The notes under the pieces: model-generated
Databases searched by the model: none
The model's input: the letters and a program-made list of their open reading frames with translations, nothing else
Told to the model about the DNA's origin: nothing
Position numbers and translations under genes: made by a program
Shown here: positions 11,931 through 24,577 of the stretch, piece by piece
Layout of the letters: each line of letters opens with the position of its first letter
How positions within the stretch are numbered: the stretch's first letter is position 1
Assembly: GCF_003255815.1 (NCBI RefSeq)
Contig: NC_037673.1
Coordinates: 89,757,916 to 89,821,915 of the forward strand
Reading direction: 5' to 3'
Length of the DNA: 64,000 nt
Origin: Theropithecus gelada
Lineage: Eukaryota > Chordata > Mammalia > Primates > Cercopithecidae

Positions 11931-13300
11931 ATAAAATGTTTGTTACTAATGGCATATAATTAATGAATTAATTTAAAATTCACATTGGTGGTAATATGTT
12001 CTAATTTTAATAAATTATAGTTTATGAAATTCCCAAGTATGAGATAATCTTAGAAACAAGTATTATTCCTTTGGACTTGTTATGATCTCTCATGTCAAGA
12101 GTCTGTGTGCTACCTGCTAAGAAATGCCTGAGCAGGCCCTGAAATGATGGACCCTAATGGCTCCAAAGGAGCCATTATTGTCTATTGTGTCAATATTTTG
12201 TGTGCTAAAGAGGATCCACAGAAGACTTCTCAACCAGGCTTTTGCATATCAGACAGCAATGATGACTCAATCTATTATGTCAATAATATGGTATAAAAAA
12301 CTCATTCTCTTGAATTCACACAATTACAGTCATCGGCATGTTTTGTCAATGATCTGCTTGTAACATTCTTTGAGTACCCTCAGAAGATAGCATCTTTCAA
12401 ATCTCACTCTATCTTTTCATTCTAAAAATTTGTTTTTCAATGTTATTTTAAATGTGGCAAATTAATACCATAAAAAGGTTTAGAGCAAAAATTAAATTCA
12501 CCTGGTCAAATTATTCTCACAAACTCTTCCTAAATCAACTTAGATTCTGAAGGGTCCCCCAAAACATTTTTGATAACTCTGTAAATAAGAAAATATTCTT
12601 TACTTTCTTTCCTGAAGACACAAATCAAAATTATCAACGCAGCTTGTAGATACCACAGGAGGCTCAACATTGAAAATACATAAGTTTGCATTACATTCTA
12701 CATTTTCTAATCAAAGGAGGAAAAATTAAGGTGAAGTATCAGATTCTATGTTTATTTTTGAAGTTATATAATAAATATAAATGTTGGAACAAATGGCTTG
12801 TTAAAATGTATTAGGAGTCTACTTTGAGACATCAATCATTATGTTCATTATATATTTATATACGTTATATCTTTAAATACTGGTAATTATTAAGTGGTAC
12901 TTAAGAACACAGAGGGTATCTGTAAAGTAACATGTGAGCAAGAAAAGATGTGATAACATATTGAGTTAGAGTCCAATCAGAGCTACATCTTAAGACTAGG
13001 TAGAAGATAGAAACTTTTACGGCTTGATATGAATAAATTGACTTGTCCTAGTTATTTGTTAAAAACCTGTACTGGCAAAATGCCACCTATATTCATGCAC
13101 AAAGCTGAAGATCGAGAATTTTTTTTAAGTAGTGTCAAATGTCATACATTTAAAGCAGGAATTCTAATAAAATGTCTCCTTTTGTAATTTTATACAAATG
13201 GATTAAGTATCATCAAGAGTGGATACAGTGTTCTTTTTGTGTATTGATTTTTAAGAAATACTTTCTCAGATGTGTCAGATATATCTAGATTTCTAAGGGA
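11931..13300. other. Single-copy stretch, nothing recognised
   Basis: No gene or confident interspersed repeat is seen in this interval. Confidence 0.5.
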
Positions 13301-13302
13301 GG

Positions 13303-13347
13303 TTTTTTTTTATTTTTTATTTTTTATTTTTTGTTGTTGTTGTTGTA
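13303..13347. repeat. (ATTTTTT)n(GTT)n simple repeat
   Basis: Three to four ATTTTTT units are followed by GTT units. This could be the remnant of an A-rich retrotransposon tail on the minus strand, but no element body is seen to its right. Confidence 0.85.
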
Positions 13348-13479
13348 TCTTGGCTCTGTTCTTATAAAGCAATGTTTTGGCAAAGTCGGCAAGTTCCTTA
13401 AATGAAGATTTTTTTCCCCCTCCTGGGTATCAGGAGACCATTTTAATTCACTCACCAGCTAAACTCTCAAAGGTACTGG

Positions 13480-13790
13480 TATATATGGTAACATAGGAGC
13501 CAATATCCTAGCTATCAGTTTTCATACAGCCTAGCTGGACCTTTACATTGCGGCTGCCCCACATTTATTGTTCTTTCATTGCATCTGTCAGCATTTCCTG
13601 ACAGCACATTATGGAGCACATGGCTACAAAGTCAGTATCAATCAGTCCACGATCATGCAGATATAAGTAGCAGACTATTGATAATGGGCCTTAAATCAGA
13701 TCATCATGGTTTAAGCATAAGATTCTTAAAAGGCAGCTATCTCAGGGGAACTTCTACTTGCCTGCACCTGTTATAAACCCTACAAGCCAG
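13480..13790. promoter_or_regulatory. Candidate conserved non-coding block
   Basis: This repeat-free block has several developmental-factor-like words. The clearest structure is a perfect inverted repeat, CTGTCAG-catttc-CTGACAG, at 13585-13604, which presents two TGACAG (MEIS/TGIF-type) sites facing each other. TCAGATCATCATGG follows near 13696. Regulatory function is inferred from motif density only. Confidence 0.25.
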
Positions 13791-14399
13791 TTTCTACTAC
13801 CTACCACCTTCAACTTCTCTGAAGAAAAAAAAAAGGATCTATTAAGCACACATACACATATGCTATAACACATTTCACCATGTACAATGAAGCATGAAAG
13901 CAAAGGTGGCAATTAATATAACTTTTTGCTCTATTCCTTCAAAAAATGTGCAGAAGCAATATATAATATCTCCCCTAACACTAATGAACCCAGACTACCA
14001 AGCCCCACACACACCTCACATGGATAACAGCAGTTTTGTTGTGCTTTGGAAACGTCTTACTTCAAAAGCATTTCAACTTGATGTGGCCATTTAACAAGAA
14101 AAGTGAGAGAATGCATAGAGTTTAGAGGTATGCTACACCAAACTCAAGGCACCATGTTAAAAACAAAGGCATCTAATTTTTCCCAGACATAAATAATAAA
14201 ACAAAACAGGAGTTGCATGCAAATTTAGTAACATAAAATTTAAGGTGATAAACAGAATGGAGGCTGGCTTCTTGTTTAGTATTCCTCAGTTATCACCATA
14301 ATTGCTGCATGTCTGTCATCACTAGCAAAAGAAAAAAGTGTCTTTCTCAGCTGCTCCCCTGCTTGTTTTGTTCGCTGTATTCTTGTAAAGTGGGAGAAA
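13791..14399. other. Single-copy stretch, nothing recognised
   Basis: An A-rich patch lies near 13826-13836. I saw no gene and no confident repeat here. Confidence 0.5.
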
Positions 14400-14770
14400 A
14401 TAAGTGTCATTTAATGAATAGTGCTATTCTTTGTCTGACAGCTTCATATCTGTTAGGTGTAGGAGGCCTACTACTTTCTTTTTCTGATAATGTTTTTGAC
14501 AGTGTGCTAAATTCCTCCCCCAAAAGGCCGGCGTGTATATTCTGCTAAAAGGGGCTTCATCTCTCCTGAATGGGTGCCCTCTTTTAACCCCCTTCAGCTT
14601 CTGTTCTTACATTAATTGAGCTGATCAGATTGAGCATATGAATTTGTCTTTGATGTATTCGTATGTTTAGTTGACGTTGCTCTCTCTCTCATTGGCAGCG
14701 GACAGAGCTCTCAGACAAATAGGACTGTTGCCATGGTAACAGGCAATAGCTAGGGATCTCTTGAAAAATA
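14400..14770. promoter_or_regulatory. Candidate enhancer with a consensus RFX X-box
   Basis: This repeat-free block contains GTTGCCATGGTAAC at 14727-14740, which matches the two-half-site X-box bound by RFX-family proteins. Just upstream are ATTGGCAGCGG, a SOX-like ACAAATAGG and an AATTGAGCTGATCAG cluster near 14612-14630. The block lies in the middle of the Alu-free part of the window. The X-box match is direct; calling the block an enhancer is inference. Confidence 0.35.
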
Positions 14771-16484
14771 TTTTTATTTCAAAATTCAAACTGGAAAATT
14801 CTCACTGGATATGGTTCTCAGTTCTAAACGTGTCATATCTAATGATGAATGCAATTAGGAATCCCACCAGTGTTTTAAATAATAAATTAGCTTAATTTTC
14901 TAGGCCTGGCATGATGACATACAAATACTAAAAAGGCGTCTTCTTTTTTAAAATCCATGACAAAGGACTTATTAATGACTTTTGTTCTTAGGATTTCAAA
15001 TTAAAACGGATGGTAGGGTAATGATAGCGCTTTCTATCTGCTGAAAACCAGAGGCCTAGAGGTAAACTTATTTTTTTTAAGAAACCACTTCAAGCTGCTG
15101 TAATATTTGGTTATTTCATTTTTTAGAAAGCAGGTGTAGAAATCCTTCTATAAATGTTGAATGCTATAGCAGTTGGTAAATCTCAGTGGATAAAAAATGC
15201 CCATAGCCATTTTTAATTACTGAGCATGAGAAAAAGGGATAGATGGTGAGCATAAGTTTTATAGACCACTATCATCTTACAACGGTTTTCAAATTCTTAG
15301 TATGTTAGTTGAAATACAAGGAAAAAATAAAAACAAATACTTCATTATGTGACATAAATTGTAGTTATTTTAAAACTTAATTTATTCACGACTATACAAT
15401 TCCAGTTATATTAATTATTATTTCCCCCAGTCATACCATGTGGGGCTTAGAGAACAATGAAAATTACTGTACAGCTTGATAGCTTCAAGGATCTGCCATA
15501 ATGTGTAATCACATTACAAAGAGGGCTACTAGAAACACACCAAATTTTTCTATTCCTTAAACTTTGTTTTTAGCATTGTTCAGCTCTTTGTATCTGTTAT
15601 TCACGGTGTTATGTGTCAGAACGCAGAACTTAACTTTTTGATATTAACTGGCAAGGGTGCTACTTTCTTTAATTTTGAGTTAAGCCAGTCACAATAATAA
15701 AATCAAGCAAATCCATGTGTATTTTGGGTTTGTTTGAAGGAAATGGATCTTACTCAAATTTTAGAATGTCAGCATACAAAATAATGAACAAAGAGGTTAA
15801 ATTAAATCCAAATGGTAATGAGTGTCTGTAGTACATGCCATCTCGTGTTATATATGGCTTTTACATTTATACATTTTAAAAAAGTTTGTGTCTAAGGCAA
15901 AAAGATAGAAAAAAGTTAAACCTAAGACACTAGTAGTTATGAATTTCTATACTTTTACTATTACTTTAAATAAAAATTTTATTACTATGGCCTAAATAAA
16001 ATATGAATATTAAAAGTTTTATTCTACATTATACTACTAAACCACCTGAAATATTACTTTTTTCCTCAAAAACTGAAGTATAATATTTTCTATAATACCA
16101 AAAAAAAAAAAAACCTTATATGAAAAACTACAGGGGACTAGCAATGAACATCTTAGCTTCTATTGGTAAGTGAACATTTCTCCCCTTAATTATATTTCCA
16201 ATCTATTTTCATCAAAAATCCACGGTGAAGACAGTAAATCCAAATCTACTTCAGAGTTCACATTGACGGCTGTGGCCTGCTAAAGCTCTCTGGAAGGTGA
16301 GGACATACCTAGGAGATCCCGGCATGAACCTCACCCCATCTGGCTGTCCTGAGAGTCATATATTAATAGAAACAGTCCACTCTGAATCAGGAGGATGTAT
16401 CTTCCTCAGTCAGCCTTTAGTTGTTCATCTGAGTTGGGGCAGTATGCCTTTGCATTCTTTCAGAGTGATTAAATGCAATTTTTA
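14771..16484. other. Single-copy stretch, nothing recognised
   Basis: An A13 run lies near 16101-16113. No gene or confident interspersed repeat was recognised. Confidence 0.5.
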
Positions 16485-16640
16485 AAAGTTTATTTTATTT
16501 TTTTAATTACAAAGGTAATTCATACTTATGCACAAAAACCAAAAAATATTGAAAGTGTCCCTTTATCTCCAAAGCTAACCACCCTGTATTAAAAGAACCA
16601 CCAGCAATTGGTTATACATCCTTTCAGACCTCTAATCAAA
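16485..16640 (+). mobile_element. Possible ancient LINE tail, family unresolved
   Basis: The words 'attacaaaggtaattcatac', then 'taaccaccctgtatt', then 'ttatacatcctttcagac' occur in an order I associate with an old mammalian repeat 3' region. I cannot name the family, and the match is weak. Confidence 0.25.
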
Positions 16641-17289
16641 GACATTTTTGAAAGTACAGGATTTCATTCACCTTCCACCTTATGATCCTTGACGATGAGT
16701 GATATGAGAAAGAGGGAAAGGAAAGCAGGAGTGTCTTTCTGTTTATTTTTCCTATGCCTAAACTAGATAGTAAGGTATGAGAAAGAACACTCATGTTTCA
16801 TTTCTCACTCATCAACAGTCACAACCCTCAAGTGGGAAGGGAGTGTGAATCCAGGTGGTTTCTTTCCCACCACTGTCAAAATCATCTAAGTGCCTAGAAA
16901 TCACAACCCTCAATACATTCCTGGTCTTCCCAGGTCTGAGCCATTTCCCTGATGGAAATAACTATCCATAAGTGATGTTACATACAGCTCACCAGAGTAC
17001 CATATTACCATGCTGAGTTGGAAAAAGAAAGCCCTGCCTTTCCGTGTTTAAAATATTTTGAAAATACAAAGCATGAAGATGCCAGTTTCTTTTCTTGCTC
17101 AGCACTGCACAGATCTACTCCAAACACAGAGTGGCTCATTGACTTTGGCGCTGAAGGCTTAAATCAGCTCCATAAGTGTCCAGCAAGCCAAAATGAAAGC
17201 TAAACACACATTGTTACTGAAGCCTATGCTGCATTTCACAACTCCAGGGCTATAACTTAAAGACAATTTACCTCAGAAAATATAAGGCA

Positions 17290-17500
17290 GCACAGGGCAG
17301 TGGCAAGAGACCTAGATTTGGAATCAGAATGACAGGGTCAGACATTTCTCACTAGCACCCAGACCTTAAGTGACCTCCCTGAGCCATAACGTCTTAATCT
17401 ATAAAACAAGGATCATAATATCAGCCCTCCTCCTAGGGTTATTGTGCAGTGAAAATGAGATAAATACGAATGTGCTTTAAAATATATATAGATTGCATTT
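17290..17500 (+). mobile_element. MIR SINE
   Basis: A clear MIR order is visible: 'gcagtggcaagagacctaga' with 'ttggaatcagaatgacaggg', then 'cttaagtgacctccctgagc', then 'aatctataaaacaaggatca' and 'gggttattgtgcagtg'. It is one of the better-preserved MIR copies in the window. Confidence 0.85.
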
Positions 17501-18911
17501 AAACCCTGTATTGTCTACATTTTTTAAATGAAAATCAAACCTATTGATTTTATAAATTACATTTTCCATAAATCTTGAAATTTATAAGAATCAAGTGTGG
17601 ATAACTAATTTAATCTTACAATGCATCATGTTAAAATCTGAAACATTATTTTTTAAAAACACATTACTTTTTTATAAAAATGGTTTGCTTTTTATAAAAT
17701 ATTTAACTTAAAAAAATGCCCAATTCCTATATACCCTTTTTTTTCCTCCAATGGAATATGCTTTTAAATTCATTAATTTAGAAAGTAAAAAGATTAGAGA
17801 ATTAGTCAAAGGAAAAATTAAAGTTCTATAATTCAAAAAGTTAAAATTCATAAAACAATGTAAGAGCAATATAGAATAGTTTATTTTAGTGTAAAATGTC
17901 TAGTTTGCACATTTCTGAAAATTTAAATATAGACTCATTAGCAATTATGTCTATTATAGATTATATATAAGCATTTATAGGTATATGTATGCATATTATA
18001 TGATAGATATAAAATTAGGCAAGATGGCTATAAATACACAAAACCATTCTTCAATTGTAGTGGATTATTTTCTGAAATTTTATTAGTAAATTGATTAATA
18101 AGAAATAGAGGTACATTTTCTCATACAAATAATATGATGAAGTAGGATAAGGCTACTTTAGAAAAAAAGCCATCTGACTCATAATTTACTGTAGAAATTA
18201 GTAGCCATATATAGACAATAATTTCCTGTAGAAAATGCACGTCTGTCCTTGCTAAAGCCAGACTGGTGACCCCATGCTTCCACCAATTATTGGAGAGTAG
18301 GAAAGGAGAAGTGGTACAATGGTCTGAGCTCTGAGAGCACAAAGAACAGATGCAAATTTATTTACTTTTACAGGAAAGAAACAGACTCAATGGATCAGGA
18401 ACAGGCATAAAGAGTGAAGGCTAATACTACATTTGCTATTGTCTGCTACATAGTAACAGGTCAATAATTATTAGCCAACATAACATTACATAGAAGAACT
18501 AAGCAGGCTGGGATTTTCAGAAAGTTGGAAGAAGTTGAGGAACTAGGACAGGACCAGGAATGTTGGCATTGTGGCAGCAGCAATAGATAGGAAAAGAGGA
18601 GAGGGATTTTTTTTCTTCTTAATACTACCCTTCCTTGTCCCCACAAAGCTTGTCCTGGGTCAGCCCTAAACTAACACCAGGGCAAAGTGAGAAGCACCGT
18701 GAGAAACCAGTAGGGAAGGGAGATATATTTCTGTAGATGATAGCACCAGGCTTGATACTGATGAGAGATAAAGGGAAAGGAAATAAGTCCAAGTATGGTG
18801 GCTGACAAGGACAGGGATGTCTGAAGCCAGGGGCTGGCTGTAAACATTTGTGTTTCAAGTGACAAGTGAATCAAAGGAGACAAATAGTGTTCCTTGATCA
18901 CTCCCTCTCTC
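17501..18911. other. Single-copy AT-rich stretch, nothing recognised
   Basis: No gene or confident repeat is seen. Overlapping short frames on the minus strand at 18461-18925 have no recognisable domain. Confidence 0.5.
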
Positions 18912-18937
18912 TCTGAGAGCCTCACTTGGCTCTCAGA
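18912..18937. other. Perfect hairpin, 10-bp stem and 6-base loop
   Basis: TCTGAGAGCC and GGCTCTCAGA are exact reverse complements separated by TCACTT. The stem is GC-rich compared with its surroundings. I know of no named element ending here. Confidence 0.7.
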
Positions 18938-18959
18938 ACACCATATTCTGCTAGTTTTT

Positions 18960-19891
18960 CTCCTACTCGGATCCTCCTCCTTCCAACTTCTAAATGTTGG
19001 AGTGCCCTAGACCCCAGATCTCAATCCAAGATGATTTTAATCAGATCCATCGTGGCTTATAAATACCATCTGTATGTGATTACAGCCCACTAATTCCATC
19101 CTCAATCCCTCCTGAGTCCCGTATTACTGCGTCCATCTCCTACTCTTCCTAGATGTCTTAAAGCCCTATCAAATGTAGTATCTCCAAAAGAGAAATACTG
19201 ATTTTTCCCCAAAACTTGATTCTCTCCCAGATTTTCTCATCTCAATAATCATAAGCTCATTCATATAGTTGCTCAGGCTAATAGCGTGGGAGACAACCTT
19301 GATTTGTTTCTTTCATATCTCACAATCTATCAGCAATCTTTCAAGTTCTATTTTTTCATATTGTTTAACTCAGGATCTTCAAAATAGATGCCAAAGCCCA
19401 ATCACTTTTTACCACCTCCATCAACCTAATTCCAACTTTTCTATTTCCACTCTTTCTACCTTTAGAGTCTATGCTGCTTATAGCGGTCAGAGAGTATTTT
19501 TAAAGTGTAAGTCAGATTGCATTCCTTCAACCCCAACACCTTCCAAAGACTTGCTATCATACAAAATCAGCCTACCATGCAATCTTGTCTCTGATTACCT
19601 CTCTGACCTCCTCTCCTTTCTCTCTCTCCCTACCCATTTAGCCCCAGTCCTAAGGGTCGTCTTGTTCTTCCTGGACTATGTGAAGCTTGTTTCTGTCTCT
19701 GAACAGAATAGCATATGCTATTCCCTCTGCATGATGTGCTTGTCCCCAGAAATGTCCATAGCTTGATCCCTTGGAACACACAAATATTTTCTTATAGATG
19801 TCTTCCTTGGTTTTCCCTCTTTCAAGAGCACCCATCCTTTATCTGTACTTCTTTACTTCCTGGCTTTTATTACTACCTGACTTTATGTTAC
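18960..19891 (+). mobile_element. L2 LINE ORF2 3' region, left part of a split copy
   Basis: This is a long, well-ordered L2 match on the plus strand. Blocks seen in order are 'gttgctcaggctaatagcgt', 'cagcaatctttcaagttcta', 'cttcaaaatagatgccaaag', 'cactttttaccacctccatc', 'tttttaaagtgtaagtcaga' and 'tattccctctgcatgatgtg'. The 165-codon open frame at 19269-19766 lies inside it and is a remnant of L2 ORF2 territory, not a host gene. The copy is interrupted by an L1 fragment and resumes at 20278. Confidence 0.8.
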
Positions 19892-20271
19892 CTTTTTATT
19901 GATACATAATATTTGTACATATTTATGGGGTAAATGTGATATTTTGTTACAAGCATAGAATATGTAATCATCAAGTTAGGATGTTTAGGGTATCCATTAC
20001 CTCAAGTATTTATCATTGCTATGTGTTACGAACATTTCAAGCCCTCTCTTCTAGCTATTTTGAAACATATGATACATTGTTATTAACTATTGTCACCCTA
20101 CTCTACTATGGAACAATAGAATTTAAATCCTCTTAAGTGTATGTTTGTACCCATTGACCAACCTCTCTTCATCCCCCACCTCACCACCATCCCACACCCC
20201 TGTGCTTCCTGCACCCTTTCCAGCTTCTGGTATCTATTATTCTACTCTCCACCTCCTTGACATCAACATTT
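19892..20271 (-). mobile_element. L1 3'-end fragment (old primate L1PB/L1M type) inserted in L2
   Basis: In plus-strand reading it starts with TTTTTATTGATACATAATAT and passes through 'tatttatggggtaaatgtga', 'ggtatccattacctcaagta' and 'gtatgtttgtacccattgac', the reverse complement of an L1 3' UTR. It splits an L2 copy. A short possible target duplication, TGTTAC, flanks it at 19886-19891 and 20272-20277. It is 5'-truncated and has no coding capacity. Confidence 0.8.
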
Positions 20272-20277
20272 TGTTAC

Positions 20278-20432
20278 ATATTTATTCATTGGTTTATTGT
20301 CTGCTCTCCATAGAATGTAAACTTTATGAAGGTAAGGATTTTATCCAACTTCATGTCTATCTGCCCCTCTACAGCCTAAAATGGTTGTGACCCAAAATAG
20401 GTACTCAGTGTATGTATGCTAACTGCTCATTC
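20278..20432 (+). mobile_element. L2 LINE 3' end, right part of the split copy
   Basis: 'tagaatgtaaactttatgaa', then 'ggtaaggattttatcc', then 'aataggtactcagtgtatgt' is the L2 terminal region. It continues the L2 copy from the left side of the L1 insertion in the same orientation. Confidence 0.75.
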
Positions 20433-21064
20433 AGACACCCCAAATCTTTCATGATTTACAATAGAAAAATATTGGTTACTCATATTGACACACATAAATC
20501 ATGTTTTACAAAAGAAAAATGTTATGTTACATGGACTTTAATCCTTCTTTCAGAATATACTTCGCACAATTTTTTTGGAATAATTTTCTAAACTAGCCTG
20601 ATTTTTGAAAAGGAGTTAAGACTTTTAAAAGTAAGTACTTTCTAGAATTATGCTATAGGAGAGCGGAAAATGAAAAGGCTGACAAATTCTTTACTCTGAT
20701 TTTTTTAAAATGTGTTCTGAGATTTAAGAAGTAGTTATGTAACTATTCCTAGTGAGATTTTGTTAAATATTTTACTATTTGACAGTTTGTGTCACAGTTT
20801 TTCACGCTGTATCTGGAGTTATGAATCAAACTATAAATGGCATACTACTATGATCTAAAGTAAAAATTCCAAGGGTAAGGAGTTCATTTATTTTAATGGG
20901 TAAAATACCCCAAGGTCATTGGCTACCTTTTGCACAAATACTAAAGCCCTTTGAGGGCTACAAAATTGAGTATTTGATTTTATTGTCATGTACTCAAAGT
21001 GAGTAGCCATCAACAAAAATATCTTTAAATATATAAATACCACTACTCAAATAACTGATATCTA
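20433..21064. other. Single-copy stretch, nothing recognised
   Basis: No gene or confident repeat is seen. Confidence 0.5.
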
Positions 21065-21265
21065 TAAAGTGATTATTTTGGGCCAGTTATTATTTGAAGT
21101 CCTTTATTTGATAAATCATCTAATCCTTGAAACAACCTTACAAAGTAGCTCCATTTTACATATAAGAAAAGTGAGGCACTGAAAGGTAGGCTGTCAAAGA
21201 TCACACAGCTAGAAGATGGTAGAGCTGAGATTTGAGTCTAAGCAAAGCATGTAAACTTAACCACT
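21065..21265 (-). mobile_element. MIR SINE
   Basis: In plus-strand reading, 'taatccttgaaacaacctta', 'ccattttacatataagaaaa', 'gtgaggcactgaaagg' and 'gatcacacagctagaagatg' are the reverse complement of the MIR core and end. The copy is well preserved for its age. Confidence 0.85.
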
Positions 21266-23234
21266 GTGAAATTATATCATTTGCAGTTGGTTCCATGATT
21301 CTGCCAGCAAAATGTACTTTAGTTAGTAAAACACAGTTTTGACATGCAACAGAATATCATTGATGGGAAGTTTTTCCTCACACTGTATTGAGGGCAACTA
21401 ATCACCCTTTTGTTCTGAAAATGTTGCTCATGGTAAACAGTTTATTAACACATTGCACATCTTCTAGTTGTCTTCCATTCTTTAAAGGTACATTTGTTAA
21501 AATCATATTTAACAGAAAATACATTTTAATTAATAATACTGGAGGTATAGAATTCCTAGAAGAGCAAGACTTTATCATAGAAAATTAAATTATAAATTAT
21601 TGTGACGTAAAATTTTGTTTTAAATGTATTCCCTACTCTGAATTCCAAACAAACTAAGGGCGTCATACTATATAAATATTATCTTAAATTGATTTTTACA
21701 CAATTTTAATACATCAAAGGCCACACAAAAATTTCAAGAGGCATGTTAATGGTGAATCATGTGTTTTTAGGGTCTTTAAAACAAATGTTTGTTAGCATTT
21801 TATCTGATAGTCAACAACTTTTTGAGGTCATTCTCACTGTAAAGTAGAAACCAGAGAAATCGAAAAATTATTTAGACTTTAAAACTCTTTTTAGCACAGA
21901 GTAATACAGATGTACTAAACCACATTAGGCATTGATTTCTTATCCATATACTTTTTAGTAGCTTAAATTTCTGTGTCATGGATGTGTCCTTCTTTTTAGG
22001 TAAATAACCTAAAAAGACAAATAAATAATAGCTTGCAATAGGGCAAAGGGTGCCCAGACTAAATCAACTAAATAAAGGTTACTCATATGTAATCTAACTG
22101 CCAAATAGGGCCAACATCCATTAAACATATAAGCTAATACTTTTTAAAATCACTATAAACATCCTACATGTTAGATTGTTCAACACTCTGCGTTCTACAG
22201 GCATGCCTTGCACTCCAGCTGTGGCAGTAAAATTACTGAAACTGTAATTCTCTTAATATTTAAATAATATATTAAAATTTAATTTTCAGCACCTGGAAGA
22301 ATCTGTTTGTGTGCCAGCAAATGAGGTAGCTGGGCCTGGAGCTCCTATACATATGGGACTCAAAAACAACCTATCACAAATAATTACTAAGCTAGAGCAG
22401 CTGTAGTCACCACTGTAATAATTTAAAAATCAGGTCAAAGTTGCTAGAATTCTTCTCCATTTTCAAGATATCTTGCACATAAATTCTGTGATGCTTATCC
22501 TTTTCTCTTTTCCACATTTTATAAATTATTCATTTTTATTGATAATCATAGATTGAGGTGGAAAGGACAGCAAGGGCATTCTGTGAACTTTTTCTTTTTT
22601 TTAAGTTGGGGATGTTAAAAGAAATTAAACTCCTGATTTCCCGGGTTTTTTAAATGGCTTATGTGAATGTGCCAATGCAAAAGCATATGTATTCGTTACA
22701 TCTGTTTATGGTAAGGATTACATAGTCTGTGAATAAACAAAACTAAGGCCTATTTACTGCTCTACATATATGGCTTTCCAACACACATTGTATGTGTATA
22801 ATATATGAGTCTAAATAGAGATACACTCACATACATCATTAACAAAATACTCTTTAATGTATCCTCTCTATGTATTTTTTTGTCAAATCATGATACCATC
22901 TAGTTCATATACTAAAGAAAAATGTAAAAACTATAAGTTTTTCATTTATTAAATTTGAACAAATTACTGAGGGATGAGGCTAGGGAAGATTCAAAAACAT
23001 TTTGTATATTTTCACATCTACGAAAATAAAACATTTTGAATGGATGTCTTATACAGAGACAATTCCTAAGTTCACAAGCCTATCTGGAACTGGTTACATG
23101 TTATGTCTCTCCAATCTCTCAGCATTCCTTATCTACTTACTGAGAAATAAAAATTCAAGAGAGCAAGGGACATTTAGGATTTATTTTCATCACTTTAGTG
23201 AGATTTACATTGCTTTTCCCAAAAGCTACAGACC

Positions 23235-23258
23235 AAAAAAAAAAAAAAAAAAAAAAAA
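23235..23258. repeat. Poly(A), 24 bases
   Basis: This is an uninterrupted A24 run. Such pure tracts often mark the 3' end of a retroposed sequence, but I could not recognise an inserted body to its left. Confidence 0.85.
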
Positions 23259-24512
23259 TTAATTTGAAAAGTGTATTCAGTAAAACAAAGGCAATGGCAA
23301 GACACTTTATTTAAATAGAAACTTTAATTGCTTTGAGTTAATTTTGGATTTCCAATCCAATTCTTGGATATGAAAAAACATCTAAATATCTGTTTTTAGA
23401 AAGTGTCTAATGGCATCCTACACCTGATATTTAGAAAGAAAATAAATTAAGATATTTTGTTGGAGGGAAAGATGGAGATTACGGGATAGGGGGAAAAAAT
23501 GTACCAAGAATTTATACACTATTACCTTCAATCATTTTGATGCAAGTCATTCATACCACCACCATGCTAACAAGACATCCAATTTACTAAACAATGAATA
23601 CTGAAAATACATTTAAAAGGTACAAATGACTGTCCAAAGAATGACACTGAAAAATATTAAGTAACAGCTCTACCTCAAGATAAGCCTCACCATTAAAGAG
23701 TTTTAATGAAGAGAGCCTTCAAAGGCTAAATCAGGAGGCATTGATTAGATTGCCTCCAACTTTGTGTTTTGACACCTTCGTCTTTCGTGGCATTATATTG
23801 TCTCTGTGCATCTTACAAAGGAAGCATTTTACTAGGCCCACACAAGAACAGGAGACAGCAATGCTTATAAAAGAGACTGTCAAGGGTGTGAGCCAAAATG
23901 GGTCTCATTTGGATTTCAAGTGAAGAAAACTCCTAATGCATTTCATTACAATGTATGCGAACCTCTGAAAAGAAGGATGGATTGGGATTCTCATCCCTAT
24001 TAATTTATTGAAATGGATTCAGTTTTTTCTTGTATATCAAGAGAAACCATGTGTTTCAAGCAAGGTAACAATATTATAGTTCCAATAACCAAATATGCTA
24101 TGATTCCGTTTGCCCTTCTGTGAGATAAAGAGGATGCAATTTTCTTGATAATTGGGATTTGAGTTTAAAAATAAATCCTACAATAGCATGGCAACAAATA
24201 AATATTCTTTGTTACTATCAGTTTTAAAGATATGATCAAGCTGCTACACAACAGAGGAATTGATTCAGTCTTTGTTACCAGAGCAGATTTTTTTTTACCA
24301 TTTTAAATCCTATTTTCCCCTTACTACTGTCATTCATATATTGACTTTTTATTTCATTGAGAAATTATGTGCATGATGTAATTAGGATAACACCAATGAA
24401 AGTCAAATTTTATTAAAAGATAATGAAAAGAAAATGAGACAAGGTCACAGCATTTTAAGCACTATATTGTAGTCTACCTATATACCTTTCTTCATAAGAA
24501 TCTTCTAGTCAA

Positions 24513-24577
24513 AGGCACCTATTAGGTAATTCATCATTTAAAAAGGGTACCTATTAGGTAATTTCTGGTTTAAAAAG
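24513..24577. repeat. Two-copy tandem duplication, period 32
   Basis: ACCTATTAGGTAATT occurs at 24517 and again at 24549. Each copy is followed by a related stretch ending in TTTAAAAA. The copies have diverged by several substitutions. Confidence 0.75.

Noticed and set aside
14309..14548. 79-codon hydrophobic frame
   Set aside because: There is no homology that I recognise. It overlaps a candidate regulatory block, and short hydrophobic frames arise easily in T-rich DNA.
19269..19766. 165-codon frame as a possible gene
   Set aside because: It lies inside an L2 LINE match and is best read as a surviving stretch of L2 ORF2 territory.
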